Shown: piece by piece, positions 48,582 to 60,300 of the stretch
Layout of the letters: every line of letters starts with the position of its first letter
Numbering within the stretch: position 1 is the stretch's first letter
Origin: Dipylidium caninum
Lineage: Eukaryota > Platyhelminthes > Cestoda > Cyclophyllidea > Dipylidiidae
Reading direction: 5' to 3'
Length of the DNA: 64,000 nucleotides
Assembly: GCA_017562135.1 (NCBI GenBank)
Contig: QEYB01000766.1
Span: 186,001 to 250,000 of the forward strand
Translations under genes and position numbers: made by a program
The notes under the pieces: generated by a model
Seen by the model: only the letters and a program-made list of their open reading frames with translations
What the model was told of the DNA's origin: nothing
Database searches by the model: none

Positions 48582-50744
48582 TAGAAGACAGTATGTTCCT
48601 TCTTGACATTCTCCCCTCCATCTTTCTTAGTACGTGTGTGGGTCGCACGTTTGTGCTGTGTACAACAACAAACCTCTGTATACTTGACTTTACGACTCAT
48701 GTTTAAATGTATGTGCCTTTCTGTCCCCTGACCTTTAGCTCTTCTCTGTCACAGCTGATTTCTTAGATAGAAATTTTCGTCATTCGTAATTTTCTGTTAA
48801 TCCTGATATTCTGTTGGGTTGAGGTCTCACTATCTGCCGGTTCTTATTTTCCAAATGTTTTTGCAATGGACTCAGGATGAGTTGCTGGATTTGCCTTTTT
48901 CAACTTACGAGCTGGAAGTTTTTTGCCTGTGCGAAGCGAGACTGTGGGCACCTAAGTGTTTACTTTCCTTCGGGCAGAAGTGTGGTGACGTGGACTTTTC
49001 CGACAGCCTACTTATGCTGGTCAGCACACGGTTACTGCTAATTTGGGAGTTATTCGACGGTTATCCCGTGTGTGTAGGCTGCATTTTCCTCGCATTCATG
49101 GCTTCAAGGCCACTTTGCTGCTCCGCAAATGTCTATGACCTGCATCGAAGGCAACTTCGTCGCGCTTAAGACCTATTGCGTGATTCGAACAAACTTGGGA
49201 GCCTTCGTTACTAGCCTGGGAACGTGATGATCCCCTTCCTGGTCGTCCAAGGGAGGGCCATCTGAAGCTCTTAGCTTCTCTCCCCCTGCTGCTATTTGTT
49301 TACACACAACGTCATAATTTATTTTCCTTGGTTTTTTAACTAAATGAAGGCCGACAGAGGTGACATCTCGTTCTGGCGCTCCTAACTCCGTGACCACATC
49401 CATAAGCACTCAAATTCCGTTCTTATTCGTTTTTCCAGCCACTAATTTGAGGCCATGAGTAATTTAGGTGCCGAATCATACGCCCTTTTCATAAACCGGT
49501 TTTTTCTGCTAAGAGGAGATGCTGGATTCCATTTTATTGCTGAACAAATTCCCTCGAATCATTGGTGGCCTTGGACGTGCCCCCTCGGGTGGCGTTGCAC
49601 TCTGATGGGTGCTTGGATTTCTTCCACTTCGGAGTGTTTGTTTAACCTCAAGCACATTTAGGCGGCAGAGGTATGTGGACCCAACTCCTGTGCACCACCA
49701 TTCAGGCCAACCGTAATGAGGGTGCAAGTGTGTAGCAGATTTGAGTAGAACTGAGGTCATTCTGATTTAAATCCTACGTGACTATAAGTAAAAAATGGTT
49801 AAGTTGTCATTGCGAGTGCATCGACTTGTGGTAAACACCAATTAGCATTCCTTCAAGGCTTTCTACCTCGCTCCTCCCTAAGTCTGCTATGATTGAGCAA
49901 ACTTATGCCTCGCCACGCCACCTCGTGGAAGGCCTCTGGAGCCTGACGACAATTACCTGTCCCGCTTCCATGAGTGATTTGAGCCAACCCAAAGGCTCGT
50001 TGAGCTTGGAATGACTGGGCAATTCCGTGACACTTTTCTTCCGTGTACTACACACCAAAGCTCCGTCATAGTAATAAAATCATAAAAATATGCTCAAGTA
50101 TGCAGGCTATTGCTAAACAAGGCATAAACACCCATAACAAACTTGAACATTGTGGCCACTGGTATGTACCGCAGCCAATAGGTGAACGGTGGTTTAGTCT
50201 CCCACTCCGATGATGTTGTCTTGCCCCACCTCGCCGGCGTAAGCGTCCCCCATCGTCCATACCACCATGCGAACGTCTTCTAACTCCCGACTTAGTCTCA
50301 TTGAAATGGAGGTAAAGGAAAAAGGCTACTCGTCAAGTGGCAGCTCTAACCATATGCCTCTTCAATGTAATTTAGAAGCAATTTGTCACGACCACTGGAG
50401 GCGGTGGCGAATGAATTGGACAATCGGGACGCATTTGTCTACCCTCAACTATTTAACAACTATTCCAGTCATTTAATGAAGTAAATACTTTGGAGGACAG
50501 TGAGGATGACAAGGAAAGCGTCAATTCATGAAAGACGCTTCGGCATTTGGTATAAGTGCAGAACAGTGCATCTTAACGCTTAACTATTCGCCTGAGACTC
50601 CGCTCCGGTGACCTTACGAAACGTCTGTCACTTGCCACCACTTGCAATCCGTTGTCAAGCTGGTAAAGTGTTACTGAGTGTGATAGTTACGTATTGCGTT
50701 TTAACCAATTAACGAATGTGACAAGGTGAGAAGAGAACACTTGT
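48582..50744. other. Intergenic region between SND1 and the small membrane protein
   Basis: It contains the SND1 3' flank and otherwise short, unrecognised ORFs. No clear AATAAA follows the SND1 stop nearby. No RNA gene or transposon recognised. Confidence 0.55.
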
Positions 50745-51092
50745 CTAGTTTTCATGTGAGTGAGCGTAGATAAAGTGGGCGTAGTGTTCAAAGTCGATGA
50801 AGTCCTCCTGTGTCAGGCCCTTCAGCGGCTCCTTCCCCTTGTCCGCGTTCCACACGCAGTCCGCTGTGTTAGTGAGGGGCCCCTCGTCCCTCTCAACGGT
50901 GTCCGCGCACGGGGTGCGCAAGTGGGTCTGTCTGAGGCAGGCGCGCCTCACCGCGCGCCACAGGGCACAGAGAAGGAAACCAAAGTGCCAGATGATTACC
51001 ACGGCGATGGCGGCGAAAAGAATCATGTAGTACACTCGGCTGCACCGCTCCCAAGCCAACTCCAGCTCCTCCATCGACGCCGACACTGTGGC
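50745..51092 (-). CDS. Small single-pass membrane protein exon, unknown family
   Basis: On the minus strand the exon starts at 51,092 after a 3' splice site (TGACACTTTCAG) and runs open to TAG at 50,747-50,745. An ATG at 51,074 would give 109 aa; six more codons are open upstream, so either the ATG lies in this exon behind a 5' UTR intron or trans-splice site, or earlier exons exist. The protein has an acidic N-terminus (MEELELAWERCSR), one hydrophobic segment of about 25 residues (YYMILFAAIAVVIIWHFGFL), a basic stop-transfer stretch (WRAVRRACLR) and an acidic, aromatic C-terminus ending FEHYAHFIYAHSHEN. The positive-inside rule predicts a cytoplasmic C-terminus. I recognise no family. The hydrophobic/basic architecture makes a chance ORF less likely. 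Confidence 0.5.
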   Translation of the reverse strand, partial: ATVSASMEELELAWERCSRVYYMILFAAIAVVIIWHFGFLLCALWRAVRRACLRQTHLRTPCADTVERDEGPLTNTADCVWNADKGKEPLKGLTQEDFIDFEHYAHFIYAHSHEN

Positions 51093-52480
51093 CTGAAAGT
51101 GTCAAGTCAGTATGTGCTTCACCTCCGCGGGCGCCTCGATCACACACTGATTGCACATCTCAGCAGCACACATTCTCTTCCCTTACTAAGACACCGATTT
51201 ACATTTTTTTGGTTCAGAAATGCGATCGCTGAATGAAGGCAAAGATAAGATTTCCGTAGAAGTCCTCCAAAACATCCTACAGTCCGCTGACTCCTCAGTC
51301 TTAGTTTTCTTCTCCACCCTCCCCCATGGTATCTCAGTTGCGATTAATACTTTTTTGTCTGTGTATTATGGAGTCAAAAGGAAAATGCCTAGACGACAGC
51401 TGACTTTTGCCAGTGCTACCCCGTGGACTCCTGCGCGTGGATTAGCTTCATGTCACCCCACAAATTTCACCATTGTAAAGATGTTAACACCATGACAAAC
51501 AAAAATTGTAACAGAGCGCCTACAAGGGGCCTTGTTAGACCAGTTCGCTCGCACACTCCCTAAAAAATACTTTCAAAAAGTGTAACAGAGTTTATAGGCG
51601 CTCTACTTTTGCCTTTGTGTGGACACTCGTGACGTCGAGCCTGGCAGCAGAGTACGAAAGGCCAGCGTAAAAGGCAATCAAAGTGCTACCTAAAAAGGCG
51701 GATTTTTTCATAGAGAAGAAATTAAAGCGCTTTAACAGAGAGGTCATAATCCTCCAAATCTGGATTGCGTGCCGGCACAAGCCTTATCTGATTTAGACAA
51801 ATATTTTTGGAGAGAATTCAACAAAGTCACAGTACTTGTTAAAAACGTGACCTGATGACTTGCCCCTCATTCCTCCACCCCACCCCATCCCACCTCACGC
51901 CACGCCACGCCACGCAGCCCCCCTAACCCTTTTCTCGTCTTGTCATTAAAGGTCGTCGGCACGTTTGACCAACGAATTATGCAGGCTGGCTTAGCAACCA
52001 TCGTCAATGGCCATTTTTCACGTACAGTCGTCGTATTCGTCAGTGAAATACACTCAAATCTTGTTGTCATTATTAGTATTATCTCATCTAGATTCTCCAA
52101 TGCACACTGGCCTGACAAATTTGCCTTCCGGAGAGAGAATAAACATTAAACTGAATTTCACAGGCCAGAGACCAGTATTTTCAAAGTTGAGGGTGGAAAA
52201 TTGATGTCGTGAAATCCAAACCTAGACCGCTGTAGAGTAAAATTTGCTGTAACAATGGTTTATTCGGTAATCATAGCGATAGAACATAAAACGGCACAAA
52301 ACTCTGAGAATTCTATGACGAACAGAGCCTACAGGATTTCGAGCCTCTGATTCATCAAACTCGGAGGACAGAAAATGGGGTAGAGTTTTGCCTATTTTAA
52401 TGCTTGCTGAATGTGAAAAGGAGCGAAGCTGTCGTGTTGATCTTAAACCGCACATCGTGGTGTCTCGAGGCCAATAAAGC
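51093..52480. other. Intergenic region, no gene recognised
   Basis: It may hold a 5' exon of the minus-strand membrane protein gene, but none could be identified. A short CACGC-rich tandem lies at about 51,893-51,920, and two related CTGTTACA.TTTTTG-type motifs on the minus strand lie near 51,505 and 51,580. Confidence 0.45.
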
Positions 52481-52500
52481 GGACCTTCCGGAGGTCCGGC
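52471..52500 (+). promoter_or_regulatory. CCAAT and ETS-like palindromic promoter motif
   Basis: CCAAT at 52,471-52,475 is followed by GGACCTTCCGGAGGTCC (52,481-52,497), an imperfect palindrome with an ETS-type CTTCCGG core. It lies about 110 bp upstream of the candidate first exon at 52,606, a normal position for a TATA-less promoter. Confidence 0.3.
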
Positions 52501-52605
52501 CGATTCCCGCCCTCCACTTTTAGTTGTCGTCTTCCCTGTTGAGTTGTCTCATGTTATTGTGGAGTTAGGTCTCAACTATAGCGACTAAAACAATATTTCT
52601 TAACC

Positions 52606-52673
52606 ATGGACGATTTTCGGATTAAGGAAACGATTGTCCGAGATGACACGATCTACGTAACAAACTGGTCCAG
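52606..52673 (+). CDS. Candidate first coding exon, unknown gene
   Basis: ATG in good context (ACCATGG) opens 22 codons, starting MDDFRIKETIVRDDTIYVTN, plus two bases, and ends at CCAG|GTAAAT, a good donor in phase 2. The charged, coding-like composition and the upstream CCAAT/ETS motifs support a real gene start. I could not find a convincing next exon before lin-7, which lies on the opposite strand from 54,584. No family is recognised. The gene could have a long intron, be nested, or be a false positive. Confidence 0.35.
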
Positions 52674-54583
52674 GTAAATGGCGTCTGGATGACTCACGGG
52701 TGTTGTTGCGACGCCCCCTGACACGCGTCCTTGCCAAGCTAGATGTTTAAAACCACGAACTCCCCTCCGCCCACTGTGTGAGACATCGGTCTGGTCACAG
52801 GCGGCAATGAAAAATTTCGAGTCTTTCCAACTTCTACTTAAACGAAATAAGCAACCTTTTCTACTAAACCACATCAGTTTACCGTTGCGACTAGCCTAAA
52901 AGTTGACAAGTAATTAGAAAAATTGAACAAGCGTCAAAATGTAAAAAAGCTACCACAGATGCAGCACCTAATTAGCCTTGCCTTCGGATGAAATCCGCAC
53001 ATTTGCATCTCACTCGCATCGGTTCCGTTAAAGGCCACGTCTACATCCTCGAAAGTGGCTGCATCGAGAGGTTGAATGAACGGCACTTCTGCGGGATCCA
53101 AACAGCTCATTCTGCCCGCGTCAGTTGGCCAAACGCCGCATTGATTCTCTTTTAAATTCGTCGGTGTGAAAGCGGTCGTGAACTAGTGTTTAAAGCACAC
53201 AACCCACTGAGACTTTGACATCAGCACAGTCTGCACAGAAGCAATGACTTCTGATGTCTTTTAAGTATTAGATAAAACGAAAAGCAGGCAAAATTTTTTT
53301 GATGGACCCATTCCGTATCAGTTTGTGAGGGAACACAGTCCAGTCGATCTTGGCTGTAAATGCCACTCTTCGGTTTAAACATTCTTGTTCCAGGGAGGAG
53401 GAAGATTTAAGACCAACAATTGAAGAAAGGAGGGAAGGAAAAAGTGAAGGCAAACAATGCGGTTAGAATAATTAACGGCATTCAGTACGATATTCTATAA
53501 ATAAACAAATGTTGCAGATGGTTTATAAAGTTTAAAAATGGATACCGGTATCTAAAAGATGCTCAACGGAAAGGACGTTCTCAAAAAGTAGATGATATTC
53601 TGGAAACGATGGGAGATTCAGCACCTCGTCAAACTAGTTGAAAACTATAGTTAAAGGTCACTTGTCCATATTAAATATGTTAAGGATCATCTACATCGCA
53701 CGGAAAAAAAATTTAAACAAGGAATTTGAGTTCTTCCTAAATTGAAGGAGGCAGCGTTGATGTACGGTGCACAATCTGAGCTTCTCTTTTGTCTCAAAAT
53801 GCAACTGAAGAGGATAAACGGGGGTCATACAACTATCCTCTGCGAAAAAAGACTTTCTTTCCGATAATTAATATTCTGACGCCTATGCCACTACTGAAAA
53901 TAAAGTACATTTCTGTTAGTGTGTTTGGGGATTTTTCGGGAAGCATACACTCTGAATCACATGAACCTAATCAAAGCGCTATATTGACGGTGTACAACTT
54001 AATCGAATGAAGAAACAGTTCTTAAAAAACGACGATCCCTCTACACACTAACGCGGGGTGTCATGCCGCAAAAAATAACAACAAAAATGGGGTTTGTTAT
54101 AGCATATGTCAAAAGGTAAAGACTGGAACTGCTGCCAATATGCTGGTAAGTTATCAAAAAGATAATGATAGTTGCGAACACAGACACCCCTTTTTGTCTC
54201 GAGAGAAGGCAAGGCTCAACATTTCGAGTTTCCACCTAGCAGACAACTCGAAATCAGTGTCCCATATCAGAAGCTCACCAGACCGGGACTTCAAAAACAA
54301 ACTTGCCTTCCCTCACTTTTTTCCTCCCAAATTTCAATTTGTTTAAACTAAGATCATATGCAATAACTACCACTCCATTTTTTAATCTCAAGCGTAAAAC
54401 ATGTATTAACGGTAGAAAACTGTTGAATTACGTGGTGGTTCAAGCTCGAATACAGAGACCAACTTTGACAAAAAAGATCTATTTAAGTTGTGCGGCACTG
54501 ATATTAAAGATTATAGATTAGACAACGAAAGATCTTGTGCAATTGCTTTGATTGGAATATCACAACGGCGAGTTTTTTTGGTT
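52674..54583. other. Intergenic or intronic AT-rich DNA
   Basis: Contains a CTATAAATAA MEF2-like match at 53,495-53,504 and two short plus-strand ORFs (53,789-54,010 and 54,303-54,521) without domains. On the minus strand this is the 3' flank of lin-7; an ATTAAA-like signal occurs near 54,380. Confidence 0.45.
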
Positions 54584-55354
54584 CTACGTAGCCCTCCTCC
54601 GCGTCTTCTGTTTGTCAAATCTCGCCTCCATCTCCTCCAGTACCTTCGGCGTATAACGTACAACTAGACGTACCGTACCTATAGTTAATAAAAGGCAAAA
54701 ATCTTCATGGGCGGAACGAGAACTGATATCGCTAAATTTCACTCGTTACAACCACAGTAAGTGAACCACGAATTACCTTGGGCAGATTTCAGAAGTTCAA
54801 CGGCTTTTTCGTGATTTTCATTTTCTACAGAAACTCCATTCACAGAGAGAAGTTGGTCACCCCGTTTGAGTTTGCCATGACGATGCGCAACGCCACCCGG
54901 GATGATACGACTGATGTAGATTGGTGAGTTTTGTTCCTTGCCACCCATCACGTTGAAACCAAGACCCTCCTCCGTTTTTGGTAATTCCACAACCCTAGGG
55001 TGGGCGTGACCTTCACTTGCTGCAAAAGCGGCGACTGTTGCCTTGGCCGTAGCACTTGCTCTAACCTGGACGGAAAAAAGACACGTTAAGAGAAGTAATG
55101 GTTAAAATAAGGGGAAAAGAAGCCGCACCTCCTCAGATCCAGCAATATCTACGGTGTCATAGATGTGCTCGTACACCTCCCTGACCATGTTGAAAAAATC
55201 GGACTGAAGGATCCTTTGGAGGGAAGCCAACTTTGCTGGCTGTAAGTCAGGACATTTTAACAAGTTGTCAATCAGTTCAATGGCTCTTGTGACATCTACG
55301 AAATAACTAATACCGTGACCACACACCTGTCTGCAGATTTAACGGTTCACTCAT
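54584..55354 (-). CDS. lin-7: Lin-7 homologue (L27-PDZ scaffold)
   Basis: Exons on the minus strand: 55354-55327, 55295-55129, 55065-54777, 54678-54584; 192 aa, close to the 197 aa of human LIN7C. Introns are 31, 63 and 98 bp with GT-AG ends and matching phases. Lin-7/Veli/MALS is a cytoplasmic adaptor that joins CASK (lin-2) and Mint/lin-10 and holds receptors and channels at basolateral or synaptic membranes. The L27 domain spans about residues 10-65 ([26 protein letters not shown]). The linker contains [20 protein letters not shown], and the PDZ domain at about 90-172 has the carboxylate loop GLGF at 99-102 followed by [21 protein letters not shown]. The start MSEPLNLQT joins DVTRAIEL as in animal orthologues. 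The C-terminus [19 protein letters not shown] lacks the Gln-rich tail of some vertebrate forms. A CTCCTTAG acceptor lies about 20 bp before the ATG. Confidence 0.95.
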
Positions 55355-56368
55355 GCCCCGTCAGGAAGCAAGAGCTAAGGAGGCAAAAATGGAGCGAGGC
55401 TTTAAAAAGCCCGCGATAAAACAAAGCTAATTCTAATAACAGCTCTAAGATGACCACTAATTAGTGTCAACATCTAAGAACAAAGTTAACCGACAATAGT
55501 AAGGTTTCACATTGAAACAATGTAGATTTGACGTTTAAATAAAGGGACAAAGCGGGTGTACTCCTAGTCGGATGAAAACAAGCCACTTCTCAAGTGGTTC
55601 GACATTTATTATAAGTTAAACTTTCCGGAGTACGTACATCTTTTCGAATTCAATGTATGCTTATAGGCACTCAGGCGTAGCTGACAAATGTATTAACCAT
55701 ATTTTACGAACGAATATGTGGGTGGAGTCGTCAGGGCCCTTTCCTAATAGTCGCATTTATAGTAGCGAAACACAAAATTCCATCATCTCGCCGAGTATGG
55801 ACTAAAAAAGTAAAATGCAGTTTCCTAAATTAGTTCAAATTAAAAGTTACTTCGGTATTAGCCAGTGCATAGTATTTGGCGGAGAAAGGCTTGAGTGCCA
55901 TTCTCTTTTTCAGTCTCTCCTAAAAGATCGAACGCTTTTCGATTTCGTTTGGGTTTTAGAGCAGGTGAGAACTCAGTTTCGTGAACTCCGTCTGGAGTGT
56001 ACACGTTCTAGAAGGATTGAACTGACCGAGAAGACTCAGTATTATATGTTAGTGAAGTTTACTGCTCTATTTATATAACGCTTGCGGCTAAATCGATGGC
56101 AAGCAAAATCAGGCTGAAAAATACGTTGCAAATGCCTTAAAGTAAACCGATTGTTTCTTATTCATAGACAAATATATAGGTGGGAAAGAAGTTAATAACA
56201 ATCTCCTCTCTCCCTTGTTTTCAAGGCTTCAGGGTGGCTAAAAATTATGAGAAGAAATGTTTAGTTTGAATATTATGTTGATAAATGCACATTATTATGC
56301 TGTTGTTTTAAATAACTATTTCCGCTAAGTTTGCTTCCCTGTTCGGTTAAAACATTTCAGTTTAAGTC
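55355..56368. other. Divergent intergenic region of lin-7 and REEP5
   Basis: About 1 kb separates the two start codons, so it probably carries both promoters. It is AT-rich and I see no TATA box at a usual distance. Each gene has an AG-ended pyrimidine tract just upstream of its ATG (TTTCAG ending at 56,360 for REEP5). An ORF at 55,815-56,078 shows no domain. Confidence 0.5.
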
Positions 56369-57382
<1,014 letters not shown>

Positions 57383-60300
57383 ACATCTCACCTTTTTTCC
57401 TCATTTTCATCTCTTCGACCTCTATTTACCCCGCCTATGCTATGCCACCTCAGTTCAGCTTTCTCACGGTGCTCGTTGGTAGGGTTCGAGTTTCCGACGG
57501 CGCTATCGACATTTCATCGTCCACTTCGCACACTGCCTCCCCTTTTGTGTAACTTATTTCCTTCCTTGTTGCTTTTCTCCCTTGATAATATATGCCTTTA
57601 GGCCAACTACGTCTCCTTTGACTCATTTTTATCAACTTGTATCCCTGACCGCATCGTTACGCGGATGTGTTTAAGAACTTATGGTTGCGCAATTTGGAAT
57701 GATCTGGTATGTACTCTTGCTTGTGTATCATTTAGGGTATGGCAGGGTTGTTTGATAAATTCGGCTCTCGGTCATAAGTCCCATGTCTTTCTACTGGTAA
57801 AGTGCTTCGTCTTGGTGGGTTACTTGCCTCACGTTGCACTTGCATCTTTATAGCTTTAGGATGTGGAAATGTGCAGATGTAGCAGAGTTAGGGCTTCCAC
57901 AACGATTAATGCAGTGTTGGCCTTGGGAAAGTTTAAATTTAGGTGTAACGGGCCCTGTGTCCTCATGTAGAGTTGGCCTCTGCCATTGTAAGGTGCGGCT
58001 CCGATTTGACCTTCAAAAAGTGGCTCTCAGGTTTTATTTTTGTTGAGTTCACCTCATCTAGTCGTTGTTTTTTACCAATTTGACGATGTAGACAGCCTGG
58101 TTGTTAAGGACATCTTTTATTAGATTTGCAAAAATTCTGAAGACTCACTCGTTGATATCTACGTTTTCTGCGTTGTTGATCTCTCAGGATGTTTGATTGA
58201 AATAAAAAGTTAAATTGTAGGAATCTCACGTTACGAGAAAGTATTATTTAGGTTGGTCACTTGGGTGAATTGGGAGTTCTCAGCATTGTCTGTGAGCACG
58301 TAGTTATCGTTTGTGATGGGTCTCTCTTGTTGCATTAAATGGCCTTTTATCTGAATTTGTTAGCACCCCTCACATATAGTAATGCTAAAGTATTTCCTAT
58401 CTGCAATATTGTATAAAGACTTGGAAATGAGATCTCCACTCTTAAATTCCGGAAGAATGATATCACTGTGTAAGTCAACCCTATACAAAATTCGGTACAA
58501 GTGTAACTGTTTTATGTACTCACTGAGTGAAGGAACTCTTCACTCCTTCGCATTACGTGAAGAATGTTTTGTGTATCGAATATTGCGGTTACTTTACTTA
58601 GCAATGTAAAAAAGATAAAAACGGTTGGCGTACCGTGGGAGTTTTTGAAGATACAAATTAACGAGTAGGAAATCGCGAGAATTTGTTAAATGCTTACACT
58701 TTACAGCCAAAGTGTTTAGTAGTTCGAGATTTCTGGAACAAATTCTCGCAATTGCTTCAGAGGTTCCTTCTGGTCTGCGGTAACTTGCACTCGCAGTTTC
58801 CAGGTTCATGGATCAAGTATAAATATGTTTATCGAAAGGGCAAAAATGCTATCTACCGAAACAACGGGTGATGAGGGCGAAAAGTAAACACAGCGGTGAA
58901 ATTATCAACAACCGATTCAGCTTGAGAGGCATCTAATGTGGATCATCGATGAGTTATCGGAATTAAGTAGTGCAGTCAAGTCTTCGCCACAGTTAATTTG
59001 CGGTTATTTAAAGAGATGACCTAGCGAAGAAGTTTGATTCCCGCAGCGTCTTGAACCTCATTGGTTTACCAAATTAAACCAATGACGATAAGAGATGTCT
59101 TTCATGGCTATTGGAGGAGAAACGTGTAACTGAGTTTGTCAACGTGGGCAAATTTGCCAAGGGAAGAAGTTCGGCCCTTTATTGTCCACATATGCCCATC
59201 GCATTGTGGATTTACTTCATAAAACTTTATAAAGTGAAATTGGGATTAGTGTGATCCTGTTATGCGTCAAGCGTGGTCAGTTTTTTGTTACTGGTAGAGT
59301 AGAAAACCTAATCATCGCCGATCTTTGCCCCTCTCGCTGCACCGGTGTGTAGGTTCACCGCGTGTCTCATCGTAAAAGACGCTCAAGTTCGACGCCTTGA
59401 CAACATAATGTCGTTTGAAATTAACCCCCAATCCGCTGTTTGTTTAATCATTAACATATTCACTCTATAGTGTTGAGTATTTCTCCACTTTCCTATCGAA
59501 GCAGGTTTGTTTCACACTTGACGAGGAAATTTCTATTCCTCTCGGAAATTAGCCTCTTTTCAGTGTCCAGTTTGTTCTAGTTAATAAATATTACCTACAA
59601 CTTTGTGTGTTAAATTAAGCACCCAACGCTTTTTAACGAAACCTCGTTTAATGCACCAATGCTTGCGGTGGTAGCCTGTCACCCTAGTGAATACATACAC
59701 CTGCAAGTAAACACGCTTGAGGGGTCTTATTTGCCAAGCCGTTTCACCAATCTCACCCCACCTCTTCACTTGACCTTTGCTTCATCGTCGAGCTGCGTGA
59801 CTGTGCGCATGACAGGCGATCACATTGGTCATTGCTTCGTCGGGTGTCGAAAAGTGCATATATAAAATTCGTGTTTCGAAAATAAACAGCTTTTACTATT
59901 AAACGGTTATGCTTCTATTTGATAGTAGGCTAAGAAGACCGCCAGCTGCGTATTTAAGGGCTAAAAATTGGCCTTTTAGGACAACAGCGTGTTGAATTCT
60001 GTTGCGCCTTAACCTAACCTTATTATCTGCCTCAGGACAAAAGTGGTTTTCAGCTCTCTGTTTTAATGGCTCTGTGATGCCAAAGTTGGAATGAGGCATC
60101 TCGTCAATTAAAGTGAATACTGCGTCTGTGAGGTGAAATCCCCACAGAGAGGATAATCCTCGCGATTATGGGACACACTTCAGCTAAGTATGAGGGCTCG
60201 ATTCGGTGTTATGGCAATTTTTACATACTTCAGTAGAGTAAAAAGTAACGGATGACTCGTATGCCACTTCGAATCGCCTTCCGGAGGAGCTGCCTTGATG

